A stretch of DNA of 64,000 nucleotides, from NCBI RefSeq assembly GCF_013433315.1, contig NZ_WXVV01000016.1:1-64000 (forward strand). The letters are read 5' to 3'. The notes beneath the pieces are model-generated. The model was not told where the DNA came from, ran no database searches, and was given only the letters and a program-made list of their open reading frames with translations. The position numbers and the translations under genes were made by a program. This DNA comes from Pseudomonas crudilactis (GTDB lineage Bacteria; Pseudomonadota; Gammaproteobacteria; Pseudomonadales; Pseudomonadaceae). Below, one piece after another: positions 49,219 through 57,961 of this stretch. How positions within the stretch are numbered: the stretch's first letter is position 1; each line of letters starts with the position of its first letter.

Positions 49219-49228
49219 GGAAAAGCGC

Positions 49229-50323
49229 ATGAGTACTCATACTTTCAAACCCGACATGCCCCCACCGAACAGCAGCATCGGCGTGGTGGCGTGGATGCGC
49301 GCGAACATGTTCTCCAGCTGGCTCAACACCCTGCTGACCCTGTTTGCGTTTTACCTGATCTACCTCGTGGTGCCACCTATCCTCAGCTGGGCGATTGTCG
49401 ATGCCAACTGGGTCGGCACCACTCGCGCCGATTGCACCAAGGAGGGTGCCTGCTGGGTGTTCATTCAGCAGCGTTTCGGCCAGTTCATGTACGGCTACTA
49501 CCCGACGGAGTTGCGCTGGCGCGTCGACCTGACCGTGTGGCTGGCGGTGATCGGCGCGGCGCCATTGTTCATCTCGCGCGTGCCGCGTAAAGCGGTATAC
49601 GGGCTGAGCTTTCTGGTGCTGTACCCGATCATTGCCTTCACCCTGCTGCACGGCGGTTTCGGTCTGACCAATGTGGCGACCAGCCAATGGGGCGGCCTGA
49701 TGCTGACCCTGGTGATCGCCACTGTCGGTATCGCAGGAGCTTTGCCACTGGGGATCGTGCTGGCGCTGGGTCGTCGTTCGAACATGCCGGCGATTCGTGT
49801 GGTCTGCGTGACCTTCATCGAGTTCTGGCGCGGTGTGCCGTTGATCACGGTGCTGTTCATGTCTTCGGTGATGCTGCCGCTGTTCCTGCCCGAAGGCATG
49901 AACTTCGACAAGCTGCTGCGGGCACTGATCGGCGTGATCCTGTTCCAGTCGGCCTATGTGGCTGAGGTGGTGCGCGGCGGTCTGCAAGCGATCCCCAAAG
50001 GTCAGTACGAAGCGGCTGCGGCGATGGGTCTCGGTTACTGGCGTTCGATGGGCCTGGTGATCCTGCCGCAAGCCCTGAAGCTGGTGATCCCCGGCATCGT
50101 CAACACCTTCATTGCGCTGTTCAAGGACACCAGTCTGGTGATCATCATCGGCCTGTTTGACCTGCTCAACAGCGTCAAACAAGCCGCTGCCGATCCGAAA
50201 TGGCTGGGCATGGCCACCGAAGGCTACGTGTTCGCCGCCCTGGTGTTCTGGATTTTCTGTTTTGGTATGTCGCGCTATTCCATGCATCTGGAACGCAAGC
50301 TCGACACTGGCCACAAGCGTTAG
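49229..50323 (+). CDS. aapM: AapM, amino-acid ABC transporter permease
   Basis: A 364-residue permease partner of AapQ. Several helices and the EAA-type loop KGQYEAAAAMGLGYWRSMG followed by LVILPQALKLVIPGI. Starts 10 bp after aapQ and ends 11 bp before aapP; same operon. Confidence 0.94.
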   Translation: MSTHTFKPDMPPPNSSIGVVAWMRANMFSSWLNTLLTLFAFYLIYLVVPPILSWAIVDANWVGTTRADCTKEGACWVFIQQRFGQFMYGYYPTELRWRVDLTVWLAVIGAAPLFISRVPRKAVYGLSFLVLYPIIAFTLLHGGFGLTNVATSQWGGLMLTLVIATVGIAGALPLGIVLALGRRSNMPAIRVVCVTFIEFWRGVPLITVLFMSSVMLPLFLPEGMNFDKLLRALIGVILFQSAYVAEVVRGGLQAIPKGQYEAAAAMGLGYWRSMGLVILPQALKLVIPGIVNTFIALFKDTSLVIIIGLFDLLNSVKQAAADPKWLGMATEGYVFAALVFWIFCFGMSRYSMHLERKLDTGHKR

Positions 50324-50334
50324 GAGTTGTGTAA

Positions 50335-51099
50335 ATGAGTGAAGCAATCAAAAAGCCTGTAGGTCCTGAAGGCATTATTCAGATGCAGGGCGTCAACAAG
50401 TGGTACGGCCAGTTCCACGTGCTCAAAGACATCAACCTCAACGTCAAACAGGGCGAACGTATCGTCCTGTGCGGGCCGTCGGGTTCCGGCAAGTCGACGA
50501 CGATTCGTTGCCTCAATCGCCTGGAAGAACACCAGCAGGGCCGCATCGTCGTCGACGGCGTGGAGCTGACCAACGACCTCAAGCAGATCGAAGCGATCCG
50601 CCGCGAAGTCGGTATGGTGTTCCAGCACTTCAACCTGTTCCCGCACCTGACCATTCTGCAGAACTGCACCCTGGCGCCGATGTGGGTACGCAAGATGCCC
50701 AAGCGCAAGGCCGAGGAAATCGCCATGCATTACCTGGAGCGCGTACGCATTCCGGAGCAGGCGCACAAATTCCCGGGGCAACTGTCCGGTGGTCAGCAGC
50801 AGCGTGTGGCGATTGCTCGCGCGCTGTGCATGAAACCGAAAATCATGCTGTTCGATGAACCGACTTCAGCGCTCGATCCGGAGATGGTGAAGGAAGTACT
50901 CGACACCATGATCGGTCTGGCTGAAGACGGCATGACCATGCTCTGCGTGACCCACGAAATGGGCTTTGCCCGCACCGTGGCCAACCGCGTGATCTTCATG
51001 GACAAGGGTGAAATCGTTGAGCAAGCGGCGCCGAATGACTTCTTCGATAATCCGCAGAATGAGCGGACGAAGTTGTTCTTGAGTCAGATTTTGCATTGA
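50335..51099 (+). CDS. aapP: AapP, amino-acid ABC transporter ATPase
   Basis: A 254-residue cytoplasmic ATPase. Walker A GPSGSGKST near 52, Q-loop VFQHFNLFPHLT, signature LSGGQQQRVAIARAL, Walker B IMLFDEPTSALDPEM and switch His in VTHEMGFAR. Drives AapJQMP. Last gene of the operon; terminator follows. Confidence 0.96.
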   Translation: MSEAIKKPVGPEGIIQMQGVNKWYGQFHVLKDINLNVKQGERIVLCGPSGSGKSTTIRCLNRLEEHQQGRIVVDGVELTNDLKQIEAIRREVGMVFQHFNLFPHLTILQNCTLAPMWVRKMPKRKAEEIAMHYLERVRIPEQAHKFPGQLSGGQQQRVAIARALCMKPKIMLFDEPTSALDPEMVKEVLDTMIGLAEDGMTMLCVTHEMGFARTVANRVIFMDKGEIVEQAAPNDFFDNPQNERTKLFLSQILH

Positions 51100-51114
51100 T
51101 CGAGTCCAGGCATT

Positions 51115-51149
51115 GAAATAAACCCGGATTGAGTTCCGGGTTTATTTTG
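51115..51149 (+). terminator. Terminator after aapP
   Basis: AAATAAACCCGGA...TCCGGGTTTATTTTGT: stem AATAAACCCGGA/TTCCGGGTTTATT with a short T-run. Confidence 0.8.
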
Positions 51150-51156
51150 TCCGGGG

Positions 51157-51645
51157 TCAGGAGGTCAATACAGGTTCGTGTTCTGGGTAACGCGCAGCCA
51201 TTAGCTGCTTGAGATCGTTACCTTGATTGACTGCCTGTACGTCGGCCAACAAATGCGGGTGGCGATCCAGTAGTTGCATCAAGGTGAGCAGCGGTTGAGG
51301 AGGAGAAAGCTCGCCCCGCTCGTAGCGTGAAAATGCATTGTGTCCTCCACCCGATAACAACTTCACCGCATTCCTTTGGGTGAGATGAAGCTTAAGTCGG
51401 ATGCGTTTCATCTCGGCGCCAATAAGTCGAAGGGAGTCTTCGAGCAAACGATCCCCGGCATCCACGTAGCGTTCAGCGCTGTCGGTGTCCTTGTCAAAAA
51501 TGATTTCACCGCAAACCCTGCACTCCCAACCGGCAAGAGTGTGCACGAGCCGCGAAAACTGTTTGTAATTGACGGTGAGACTGCGATTTCGAAAATGACT
51601 CATTCCGTCTTCGGTACCGCAACTGATGCACGGTCTTTTGCTCAT
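51157..51645 (-). CDS. mqsA: MqsA-family antitoxin
   Basis: A 162-residue zinc and helix-turn-helix antitoxin. N-terminal zinc site CISCG and CRVCGE (two CxxC pairs), then an HTH-Xre domain with LTQRNAVKLLSGGGHNAFSR and YERGELSPPQP, very like E. coli MqsA. It should neutralise MqsR and repress the operon through the palindrome at 51977-51999. Its ATG overlaps the mqsR stop by 4 bp, so translation is coupled. Confidence 0.88.
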   Translation of the reverse strand: MSKRPCISCGTEDGMSHFRNRSLTVNYKQFSRLVHTLAGWECRVCGEIIFDKDTDSAERYVDAGDRLLEDSLRLIGAEMKRIRLKLHLTQRNAVKLLSGGGHNAFSRYERGELSPPQPLLTLMQLLDRHPHLLADVQAVNQGNDLKQLMAARYPEHEPVLTS

Positions 51646-51953
51646 GTGTTTTTCTCCTTGAAGGAGATTACCGGGGGCCCACCGCCAGAGCAGTAAGTCA
51701 CTTTGATGTAAATCTCCAAACCACGAAACGAGGTGTGATAAACGTCGTGCCAGTTGCGATGGTTGGCGTAGGACGTCATGGATTTGTAAAGCATGCGCCG
51801 CTCAAGCGAGCAGACGATATGCGTCATTGATTCATATGACATGCCCATTTCCCTGCCAGTCTCCAGCGCGCGTCGGGTGAAGGCTTCTTTGCCGCGTCGC
51901 ACGACATCCGCCTTAATCACCGCCAAGTCGTAATGGGGTGTGTTCTTCTCCAT
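51642..51953 (-). CDS. mqsR: MqsR-family mRNA interferase toxin
   Basis: A 103-residue toxin of the MqsR family (RelE-like fold), cutting mRNA at GCU-type sites in E. coli. Family features: TPHYDLAVIKADVV at the start, LYKSMTSYANHRNWHDVYH in the middle (KSMT, ANH and WxDVYH are diagnostic) and VISFKEK at the end. Toxin-first order is that of E. coli mqsRA. Confidence 0.88.
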   Translation of the reverse strand: MEKNTPHYDLAVIKADVVRRGKEAFTRRALETGREMGMSYESMTHIVCSLERRMLYKSMTSYANHRNWHDVYHTSFRGLEIYIKVTYCSGGGPPVISFKEKNT

Positions 51954-51976
51954 AAGAAACCAAAACCCTGTCCCTG

Positions 51977-51999
51977 AAATTACCCTTAAAGGGTAATTT
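51977..51999. promoter_or_regulatory. Perfect 23-bp palindromic operator upstream of mqsR
   Basis: AAATTACCCTT-A-AAGGGTAATTT, 11-bp perfect arms, ends 24 bp before the mqsR start. A weak -35/-10 pair (TTGGTC/GTAATT on the minus strand, 17 apart) overlaps it. MqsA operators in E. coli are AACCT/AGGTT palindromes; this site has ACCCT/AGGGT. Confidence 0.65.
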
Positions 52000-52086
52000 T
52001 GACCAATCGAAAATGCCGCTCCATGTGTCTCCGATTGACCCTAGGTGGTTGCCGTCCTACACGGGTCTGACTAACATGTCAGAAAA

Positions 52087-52107
52087 TTCATCCTATGATT
52101 GGATGAA
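52087..52107 (+). promoter_or_regulatory. Inverted repeat before the GntR gene (candidate auto-operator)
   Basis: TTCATCC-N7-GGATGAA, perfect 7-bp arms, ending 12 bp before the GntR start codon at 52120, overlapping the ribosome-binding area. FadR-type GntR proteins often bind such sites in their own promoters. Confidence 0.45.
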
Positions 52108-52119
52108 AGGGCGAATCCT

Positions 52120-52779
52120 ATGTCAGACATTTCTCCACTCATCAAACGATCCCTGGTCGATCAGGCCCTGGATCAACTCCGTCAGCGCATCAACAGCGGT
52201 GCCTGGCAGGTCGGCGAGCGATTGCCGACCGAACCCGAGCTGTGCGCCGAACTGGGCATCAGCCGCAACACCGTGCGCGAAGCCATGCGCGTACTCGCAT
52301 TCTCCGGATTGATCGAGATTCGCCAGGGCGATGGCAGTTACCTGCGCGCAGTGGTTGATCCGATGGATACCCTGAAAGCGCTATCGCAATGCTCGCTGGA
52401 ACAGGCGCGCGAGACCCGCCACATCCTCGAAGTCGAGGCCATCGGCCTGGCGGCGTCACGTCGTACCGAAGAAGACCTCGTCGCATTGCGCGAGGCACTC
52501 GGCACCAGCGGCAGTCACTACCACGGCGATCTCGATACCTACATTGCTTGCGATCTGGTGTTCCACCGTCGTCTGGTCGATGCCGCGCACAACCCGACCC
52601 TCAGTGAGCTGTATCGCTATTTCTCCAGCATCGTCGGCGCGCAATTGCGCCAGACCCTGAACATCGTCCCGCGCCGTCAGGAAGTGTTCGACCTGCACAT
52701 CGCGTTGCTCGATGCGGTCGAGCAACGCGACCCGGAACGGGCCAAAGCCTTGTCGAGGCAATTGATCAATGAACCTTGA
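52120..52779 (+). CDS. GntR-family (FadR/FCD) transcriptional regulator
   Basis: A 219-residue regulator. N-terminal winged helix (ALDQLRQRINSGAWQVGERL, PTEPELCAELGISRNTVREA) and a C-terminal FCD ligand domain with metal-type residues (DLVFHRRLVDAAHN, LHIALLDAVEQRD). The ATG at 52120 has AAGGG upstream. Its 3' end overlaps the start of the MFS gene, so the regulator and transporter form one unit. Confidence 0.92.
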   Translation: MSDISPLIKRSLVDQALDQLRQRINSGAWQVGERLPTEPELCAELGISRNTVREAMRVLAFSGLIEIRQGDGSYLRAVVDPMDTLKALSQCSLEQARETRHILEVEAIGLAASRRTEEDLVALREALGTSGSHYHGDLDTYIACDLVFHRRLVDAAHNPTLSELYRYFSSIVGAQLRQTLNIVPRRQEVFDLHIALLDAVEQRDPERAKALSRQLINEP

Positions 52780-54073
52780 AACCGAGAAATCCATGTCCCG
52801 CAACGAGATATCCACAACCCCCAAACGCACGGCAGAGCTCGAAGAACTGCTGATCGATGCCGAGGCCGACGACGAGCAAGTGCAACAAAGCCATCCGCTG
52901 GTGCGGCGGCCGTGGCTGTTGCTGCTCGGCTTGATTCTGGTGGCGCTGAATTTGCGCCCGGCGCTGTCGAGCATGGCGCCGCTGCTCAGCGACGTTTCCA
53001 AAAGCCTCGGCTTGTCGGCGGCTCAGGCCGGTCTGCTGACCACGCTGCCGGTGTTGTGCCTCGGTTTGTTTGCGCCACTGGCGCCGATTCTGGCGCGGCG
53101 TTTTGGCGCTGAACGGGTGGTGCTGGGGATTCTGCTGACATTGGCCGGCGGGATCATTTTGCGCAGTAACTTTGGCGAGATCGGCTTATTCGCCGGCAGC
53201 GTATTGGGCGGCGCGAGCATCGGCATCGTCGGCGTGCTTTTGCCGGGCATCGTCAAACGCGACTTCGCCAAACATGCCGGCACCATGACTGGCGTCTACA
53301 CCATGGCCCTGTGTCTGGGCGCGGCGATGGCGGCCGGTTCCAGCGTGCCGTTAAGCGAGCATTTTGGTGGCAGCTGGACGATCGGCCTGGGCTTTTGGGT
53401 TATCCCGGCGTTGGTGGCTGCGTTGTTCTGGTTGCCGCAAGTCGGGCAGAAACATGGCGCGCACAACGTCGCCTATCGCGTGCGCGGTCTGCTGCGTGAT
53501 CCGCTGGCCTGGCAGGTGACCTTGTACATGGGCCTGCAATCATCGCTGGCCTACATCGTCTTCGGCTGGTTGCCGTCGATCCTGATCGGTCGTGGACTGA
53601 CGCCAACCCAGGCCGGTCTGGTGTTGTCCGGTTCGGTGATTATTCAGCTCGCCAGTTCTCTGGCCGCGCCGTGGCTGGCGACCCGTGGCAAGGATCAGCG
53701 TCTGGCAATCGTCGTGGTCATGGCGCTGACCCTTGGCGGTCTGTTCGGCTGCCTGTACGCGCCGATCGAAGGCCTGTGGGGCTGGGCGATTTTGCTGGGT
53801 CTGGGGCAGGGCGGTACGTTCAGTCTGGCGTTGACGTTGATTGTGCTGCGTTCGCGCGATTCCCATGTCGCGGCGAACCTGTCGAGCATGTCTCAGGGCT
53901 TCGGTTACACGCTGGCGTCGATGGGGCCGTTCGCGGTCGGCGTGGTGCATGACTGGACCGGCGGCTGGAATGCCGTGGGCTGGATCTTTGGCATTATCGG
54001 CACCGGTGCGATCATTGCTGGCCTCGGTGCCGGGCGTGCGCTGTACGTGCAAGTGCAAAGCGAAAAAATCTGA
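52769..54073 (+). CDS. CynX/NimT-family MFS transporter
   Basis: A 434-residue inner-membrane transporter with about 12 helices. The N-terminal 45 residues are acidic and soluble (AELEELLIDAEADDEQVQQ); helix 1 starts LLLLGLILVALNLRPALSSM, the CynX signature (NLRP). Relatives move cyanate or 2-nitroimidazole; substrate here unknown. Start at 52769 overlaps the GntR gene by 11 bp; ATG at 52793 is an alternative. Confidence 0.9.
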   Translation: MNLETEKSMSRNEISTTPKRTAELEELLIDAEADDEQVQQSHPLVRRPWLLLLGLILVALNLRPALSSMAPLLSDVSKSLGLSAAQAGLLTTLPVLCLGLFAPLAPILARRFGAERVVLGILLTLAGGIILRSNFGEIGLFAGSVLGGASIGIVGVLLPGIVKRDFAKHAGTMTGVYTMALCLGAAMAAGSSVPLSEHFGGSWTIGLGFWVIPALVAALFWLPQVGQKHGAHNVAYRVRGLLRDPLAWQVTLYMGLQSSLAYIVFGWLPSILIGRGLTPTQAGLVLSGSVIIQLASSLAAPWLATRGKDQRLAIVVVMALTLGGLFGCLYAPIEGLWGWAILLGLGQGGTFSLALTLIVLRSRDSHVAANLSSMSQGFGYTLASMGPFAVGVVHDWTGGWNAVGWIFGIIGTGAIIAGLGAGRALYVQVQSEKI

Positions 54074-54085
54074 CGCGGTTCAAAC

Positions 54086-54174
54086 TGTAGGAGTGAGCCT
54101 GCTCGCGATAGCTTTATACCTGTCAACGTTGCGCTGACTGACACACCGCTATCGCGAGCAGGCTCACTCCTACA
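54086..54174. repeat. REPIN (TGTAGGAGTGAGCCTGCTCG type)
   Basis: Inverted arms around about 45 bp between the MFS gene and the SnoaL-like gene. Confidence 0.9.
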
Positions 54175-54276
54175 AGGTTATGCGTGTTCTCGGTATTCGC
54201 TGTGCGAATGCCGATAGTGTTTCTGCGCATTGCGGATTATCGTGCTGGCACTCTGTACCTATTTTGGAGATTGCCC

Positions 54277-54747
54277 ATGAGCGAAACCCACGCCGCGTTG
54301 ATCAGCCGCTTCTACCAGGCCTTCCAGCGCCTGGATGCCGAAGCCATGGCCGCCTGCTACACCGACGACGTAGTGTTCAGCGATCCGGCCTTCGGCGAAC
54401 TGCGTGGGCGCGATGCCGGCGACATGTGGCGCATGCTCACCACCCGCGCCAAAGACTTCTCGCTGACCTTCGACAACGTTCGCGCCGACGAGCGCAGCGG
54501 CGGCGCGCATTGGGTCGCGACTTATCTGTTCAGCCAGACCGGCAACATCGTCATCAACGATATCCAGGCCAGCTTCGTGTTCCGTGACGGCAAGATCTGC
54601 GAGCACCACGATCATTTTGATCTGTGGCGCTGGTCGCGTCAGGCGCTGGGTTTCAAGGGCCTGCTGCTGGGCTGGACGCCGCTGGTGCGCAACGCCGTAC
54701 GCGCTCAGGCATTGAAGGGACTGAAGGCATTTCAGGCCGGTCGCTGA
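54277..54747 (+). CDS. SnoaL-like / NTF2-fold protein
   Basis: A 156-residue cytosolic protein. The first 120 residues fit an NTF2-like cone (ALISRFYQAFQRLDAEAMAACY, then DVVFSDPAFGELRGRDAGDM), common in ketosteroid-isomerase-type enzymes and ligand binders. The C-terminal 35 residues are basic and hydrophobic (WRWSRQALGFKGLLLGWTPL). TTGGAG lies before the ATG. No partner suggests a substrate. Confidence 0.85.
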   Translation: MSETHAALISRFYQAFQRLDAEAMAACYTDDVVFSDPAFGELRGRDAGDMWRMLTTRAKDFSLTFDNVRADERSGGAHWVATYLFSQTGNIVINDIQASFVFRDGKICEHHDHFDLWRWSRQALGFKGLLLGWTPLVRNAVRAQALKGLKAFQAGR

Positions 54748-54786
54748 TAAGATCGCCGCCTGTTTCCTACACGTCTTGATCCCGAA

Positions 54787-55089
54787 GTGACCAGCCTTAG
54801 CGAAAAATCTGTCGATGTGGCCGAACCGGTGAGCAAGTCCTGGTTCGTCTACCTCGTTCGCGCCGCCAATGGTTCGTTGTACTGCGGAATCAGCAACGAC
54901 CCTGTGCGCCGTTTCGCCAAACATCAAAGCGGCAAAGGCGCGCGGTTCTTCCTCTCCAGCCCGGCGATGGCGCTGGTCTACACCGAACTGTGCCGCGACA
55001 AGAGCGATGCGCTGCGCCAGGAACGGTTAATCAAAAAACTCAGGAAAAGCGCCAAGGAATGTCTGGTCGCGTCTTATCAATCTGACTGA
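54787..55089 (+). CDS. GIY-YIG nuclease-superfamily protein (UPF0213)
   Basis: A 100-residue protein with the GIY-YIG core: WFVYLVRAANGSLYCGISND (VYLV...YCGI is the GIY-YIG pair), Arg and Lys in PVRRFAKHQSGKGARF and a later Glu. Start is GTG at 54787. Small UPF0213 proteins have unproven function. 40 bp after the SnoaL-like gene, possibly co-transcribed. Confidence 0.88.
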   Translation: MTSLSEKSVDVAEPVSKSWFVYLVRAANGSLYCGISNDPVRRFAKHQSGKGARFFLSSPAMALVYTELCRDKSDALRQERLIKKLRKSAKECLVASYQSD

Positions 55090-55173
55090 TCAGTTCCCAT
55101 CAGCCAGATCTGTAGGCTGCTAAGCAAATGCACGCTAAGCTGCCAGCTCATTATCTGAGCGGCGGAGCCGAGC

Positions 55174-56109
55174 ATGTCCGAGTTGATTCTGCATCATTAC
55201 CCGACTTCTCCATTTGCCGAGAAGGCCCGCCTGCTGCTGGGCTTCAAAGGCTTGTCGTGGCGCTCGGTGCATATCTCGCCGGTGATGCCGAAACCGGATC
55301 TGACCGCGCTGACCGGTGGCTACCGCAAGACGCCGGTGCTGCAGATTGGCTCTGACATCTATTGCGACACATCGTTAATCGCGCGGCGCCTGGAGCAGGA
55401 AAAGGCGTTGCCGGCGTTCTTCCCCGAAGGTCAGGAATTTACCGCTGCCAGTTTTGCCACGTGGGCTGACTCGGTGGTGTTTCAACATGCGGTGAGTCTG
55501 GTGTTCCAACCGGAATCAGTGGCAGTGCGCTTCGGCAAACTGCCGCCGGAAGCGATCAAGGCGTTTCTCGCCGACCGTGCAGGTTTGTTCTCGGGTGGCA
55601 GTGCCACGCGTTTGTCCGCCGAACAGGCCAAGCATCAATGGCCGACGATCATGGCTCGCCTGGAGCAGCAGTTACAGCGCGAGCAGGGCGACTTCCTGTT
55701 CGGCGAACCGTCGATTGCCGACTTTGCACTGGCGCATCCCATGTGGTTCCTGAAGGCCACGCATGTCACGGCTCCGCTGGTGGATGAGTATCCGGCGGTT
55801 GCAGCCTGGTTGGGCCGAGTGCTGGGTTTTGGTCATGGCGCGGCGAGTGCGATGACTTCGGAAGAGGCGCTGGAGGTTGCACGTAACGCGACACCGGCGG
55901 CGTTGCCGGATGAGCAGTTCGTAGATCCGAATGGGTTCAAGGCTGGGCAGCAGGTGGCGATCTCTGCGACCGATTACGGGGTTGATCCGGTGGTGGGTGA
56001 GTTGCTGTTTGCCGGTCGCGAAGAGTTGATCATTCGTCGCGAAGACGAGCGTGGCGGTGTGGTGCATGTGCACTTCCCGCGTTTCGGTTTCCGCATCGAA
56101 GCCCGCTAA
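55174..56109 (+). CDS. Glutathione S-transferase-family protein with extra C-terminal beta domain
   Basis: A 311-residue protein. Residues 1-80 are a GST thioredoxin-like domain (SELILHHYPTSPFAEKARLL with a Ser-Pro-Phe start), and 85-215 a helical GST domain (DFLFGEPSIADFALAHPMWF). The last 75 or so residues (GFKAGQQVAISATDYGVDP, GELLFAGREELIIRRED, VHVHFPRFGFRI) look like a small beta-barrel that ordinary GSTs of about 200 residues lack. Substrate unknown. Confidence 0.88.
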   Translation: MSELILHHYPTSPFAEKARLLLGFKGLSWRSVHISPVMPKPDLTALTGGYRKTPVLQIGSDIYCDTSLIARRLEQEKALPAFFPEGQEFTAASFATWADSVVFQHAVSLVFQPESVAVRFGKLPPEAIKAFLADRAGLFSGGSATRLSAEQAKHQWPTIMARLEQQLQREQGDFLFGEPSIADFALAHPMWFLKATHVTAPLVDEYPAVAAWLGRVLGFGHGAASAMTSEEALEVARNATPAALPDEQFVDPNGFKAGQQVAISATDYGVDPVVGELLFAGREELIIRREDERGGVVHVHFPRFGFRIEAR

Positions 56110-56117
56110 AGATCCAT

Positions 56118-56207
56118 TGTGGGAGCGAGCCTGCTCGCGAAAGCGGTGTGTCAGACAACAACAGTGTTGAATGATCAGCCGTCTTCGCGAGCAGGCTCGC
56201 TCCCACA
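56118..56207. repeat. REPIN (TGTGGGAGCGAGCCTGCTCG type)
   Basis: Inverted arms between two convergent genes, a mixed form between the GAGCTTGCTC and GAGCCTGCTC classes. Confidence 0.9.
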
Positions 56208-56211
56208 TTGA

Positions 56212-56562
56212 TTATTTCAGGGCGGCGAGGATTTCGTCCGGGTCGAATCCGCGAATCAACGTGCCGTTGACATCGATCAACGGTATCCCGCGTCCGCCCA
56301 ATGCCTCATACGCCTTGCGCGCCTCGGTATTCTTCTCGATATCGAATTCCTTGAAGGGAATCCCCTTGCTGTCGAGAAAGCGTTTGGTCTGCTTGCAATA
56401 GCCGCACCAGTCGGTGGCGTAGAGCACGACGTTGGCTTGCGCGCGCGTCTGCTCTGCAACCATCTGCGACGGATTGAACACCCGCTCGATCTTGCCCCAG
56501 TTCTGATAGACCACCACCACCAGCAGAACCAGCGCAACTTTCTTCAGCACATTGCCGAGCAT
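56212..56562 (-). CDS. Membrane-anchored glutaredoxin-family protein
   Basis: A 116-residue protein: one N-terminal helix (VLKKVALVLLVVVVYQNW), then a glutaredoxin domain with the redox pair CGYC (DWCGYCKQTKRFL, about residues 52-55) and GIPLIDVNGTLIRGFDPDEI carrying the cis-Pro. The redox domain probably faces the periplasm or sits at the membrane. Stop of yejK and start of this gene share one base (56562), so they are co-transcribed. Confidence 0.88.
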   Translation of the reverse strand: MLGNVLKKVALVLLVVVVYQNWGKIERVFNPSQMVAEQTRAQANVVLYATDWCGYCKQTKRFLDSKGIPFKEFDIEKNTEARKAYEALGGRGIPLIDVNGTLIRGFDPDEILAALK

Positions 56563-57566
56563 CAGTTACGCCGCTTCAACTGATCGGTGAGCGATGTCGG
56601 CAGGCCCTTGATCACCAGGGTGCCAGCTTCTTCGTCGTATTCGATCTTCGAGCCCAGCAGGTGCGCTTCAAAGCTGATCGACAGGCCTTCGGCGCGGCCG
56701 GTGAAGCGGCGGAATTGATTCAGGGTGCGTTTGTCCGCCGGAATCTCTGGCGACAGGCCGTAATCCTTGTTGCGGATGTGATCGTAGAAGGCTTTCGGGC
56801 GTTCTTCGTCGATCAGCTCGGAGAGTTCTTCCAGGCCCATCGGTTCGCCGAGTTTGGCCTGGCTGCTGGCGTAATCGACCAGGGTCTTGGTCTTCTCGCG
56901 GGCGGATTCTTCCGGCAGGTCTTCGCTTTCTACGAAGTCGCTGAAAGCCTTGAGCAGCGTGCGCGTCTCGCCCGGGCCGTCGACGCCTTCCTGGCAACCA
57001 ATGAAGTCGCGGAAGTATTCCGAAACCTTTTTGCCGTTCTTGCCCTTGATGAACGAGATGTATTGCTTGGACTGCTTGTTGTTCTGCCACTCGGAAACGT
57101 TGATGCGCGCCGCCAGGTGCAGTTGACCGAGGTCGAGGTGGCGCGACGGGGTCACGTCCAGCTCGTCGGTCACCGCCACGCCTTCGCTGTGGTGCAGCAG
57201 GGCGATCGCCAGGTAATCGGTCATGCCTTGCTGATAGTGGGCGAACAGCACGTGGCCGCCGACCGACAGGTTCGATTCTTCCATCAACTTTTGCAGGTGC
57301 TCGACCGCGACTTTGCTGAACGCGGTGAAGTCCTTGCCGCCTTCCATGTATTCCTTCAGCCAGCCGCTGAACGGGAACGCTCCGGATTCCGGATGGAACA
57401 GGCCCCAGGCTTTGCCCTGTTTGGCGTTATAGCTCTCGTTGAGGTCGGCGAGCATGTTTTCGATGGCTGCAGACTCGGCCAGTTCCGTGTCACGGGCGTG
57501 CAGAACTGCGGGCGTGCCGTCGGGTTTTTTGTCGATCAGGTGGACGATGCAATGACGGATCGGCAT
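56562..57566 (-). CDS. yejK: Nucleoid-associated protein YejK (NdpA)
   Basis: A 334-residue nucleoid-associated protein of the YejK/37-kDa NdpA family. Starts MPIRHCIVHLIDKKPDGTPA and contains ESNLSVGGHVLFAHYQQGMT and QYISFIKGKNGKKVSEYFRD. Start at 57566 with GAGAAG upstream; the longer open frame is ignored. Its neighbour 57962 encodes an HU protein, another nucleoid component, as in P. putida. Confidence 0.93.
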   Translation of the reverse strand: MPIRHCIVHLIDKKPDGTPAVLHARDTELAESAAIENMLADLNESYNAKQGKAWGLFHPESGAFPFSGWLKEYMEGGKDFTAFSKVAVEHLQKLMEESNLSVGGHVLFAHYQQGMTDYLAIALLHHSEGVAVTDELDVTPSRHLDLGQLHLAARINVSEWQNNKQSKQYISFIKGKNGKKVSEYFRDFIGCQEGVDGPGETRTLLKAFSDFVESEDLPEESAREKTKTLVDYASSQAKLGEPMGLEELSELIDEERPKAFYDHIRNKDYGLSPEIPADKRTLNQFRRFTGRAEGLSISFEAHLLGSKIEYDEEAGTLVIKGLPTSLTDQLKRRN

Positions 57567-57961
57567 GGGCTTCTCGGCTGTTGGAAGGGAGGAGGGCAGG
57601 CTCCCCCGAAAAAGCGCCCAGTGTACCGCAACCACTGGTTTTGGCGCGGGTTGTAGGGCAAAACCGGGGCGCGTACTGACGCATATGCAGTTTTTTACCG
57701 ATTTAGCGTAATAAAGCTGACCAAATGGGTAGCTAGAGGCGGATATTTCCCCGTCTCTGTGCTAGTTTTGCCCGGTCTTACGCGAAGTCACTGCGTTAAG
57801 CGTGCAATCAGCATTTGTCAGGTCGAACCAAACCCTGATTTCGGCATCTATAACCCGACTCGTCGTGGTTATCGCCGAGGGTGCCAGATCCAGAAGATCG
57901 GGCTCGATGGCTGACACTGCACTCTGCAATCCATATGAATTTGATAGGGAAGGAACACTAC

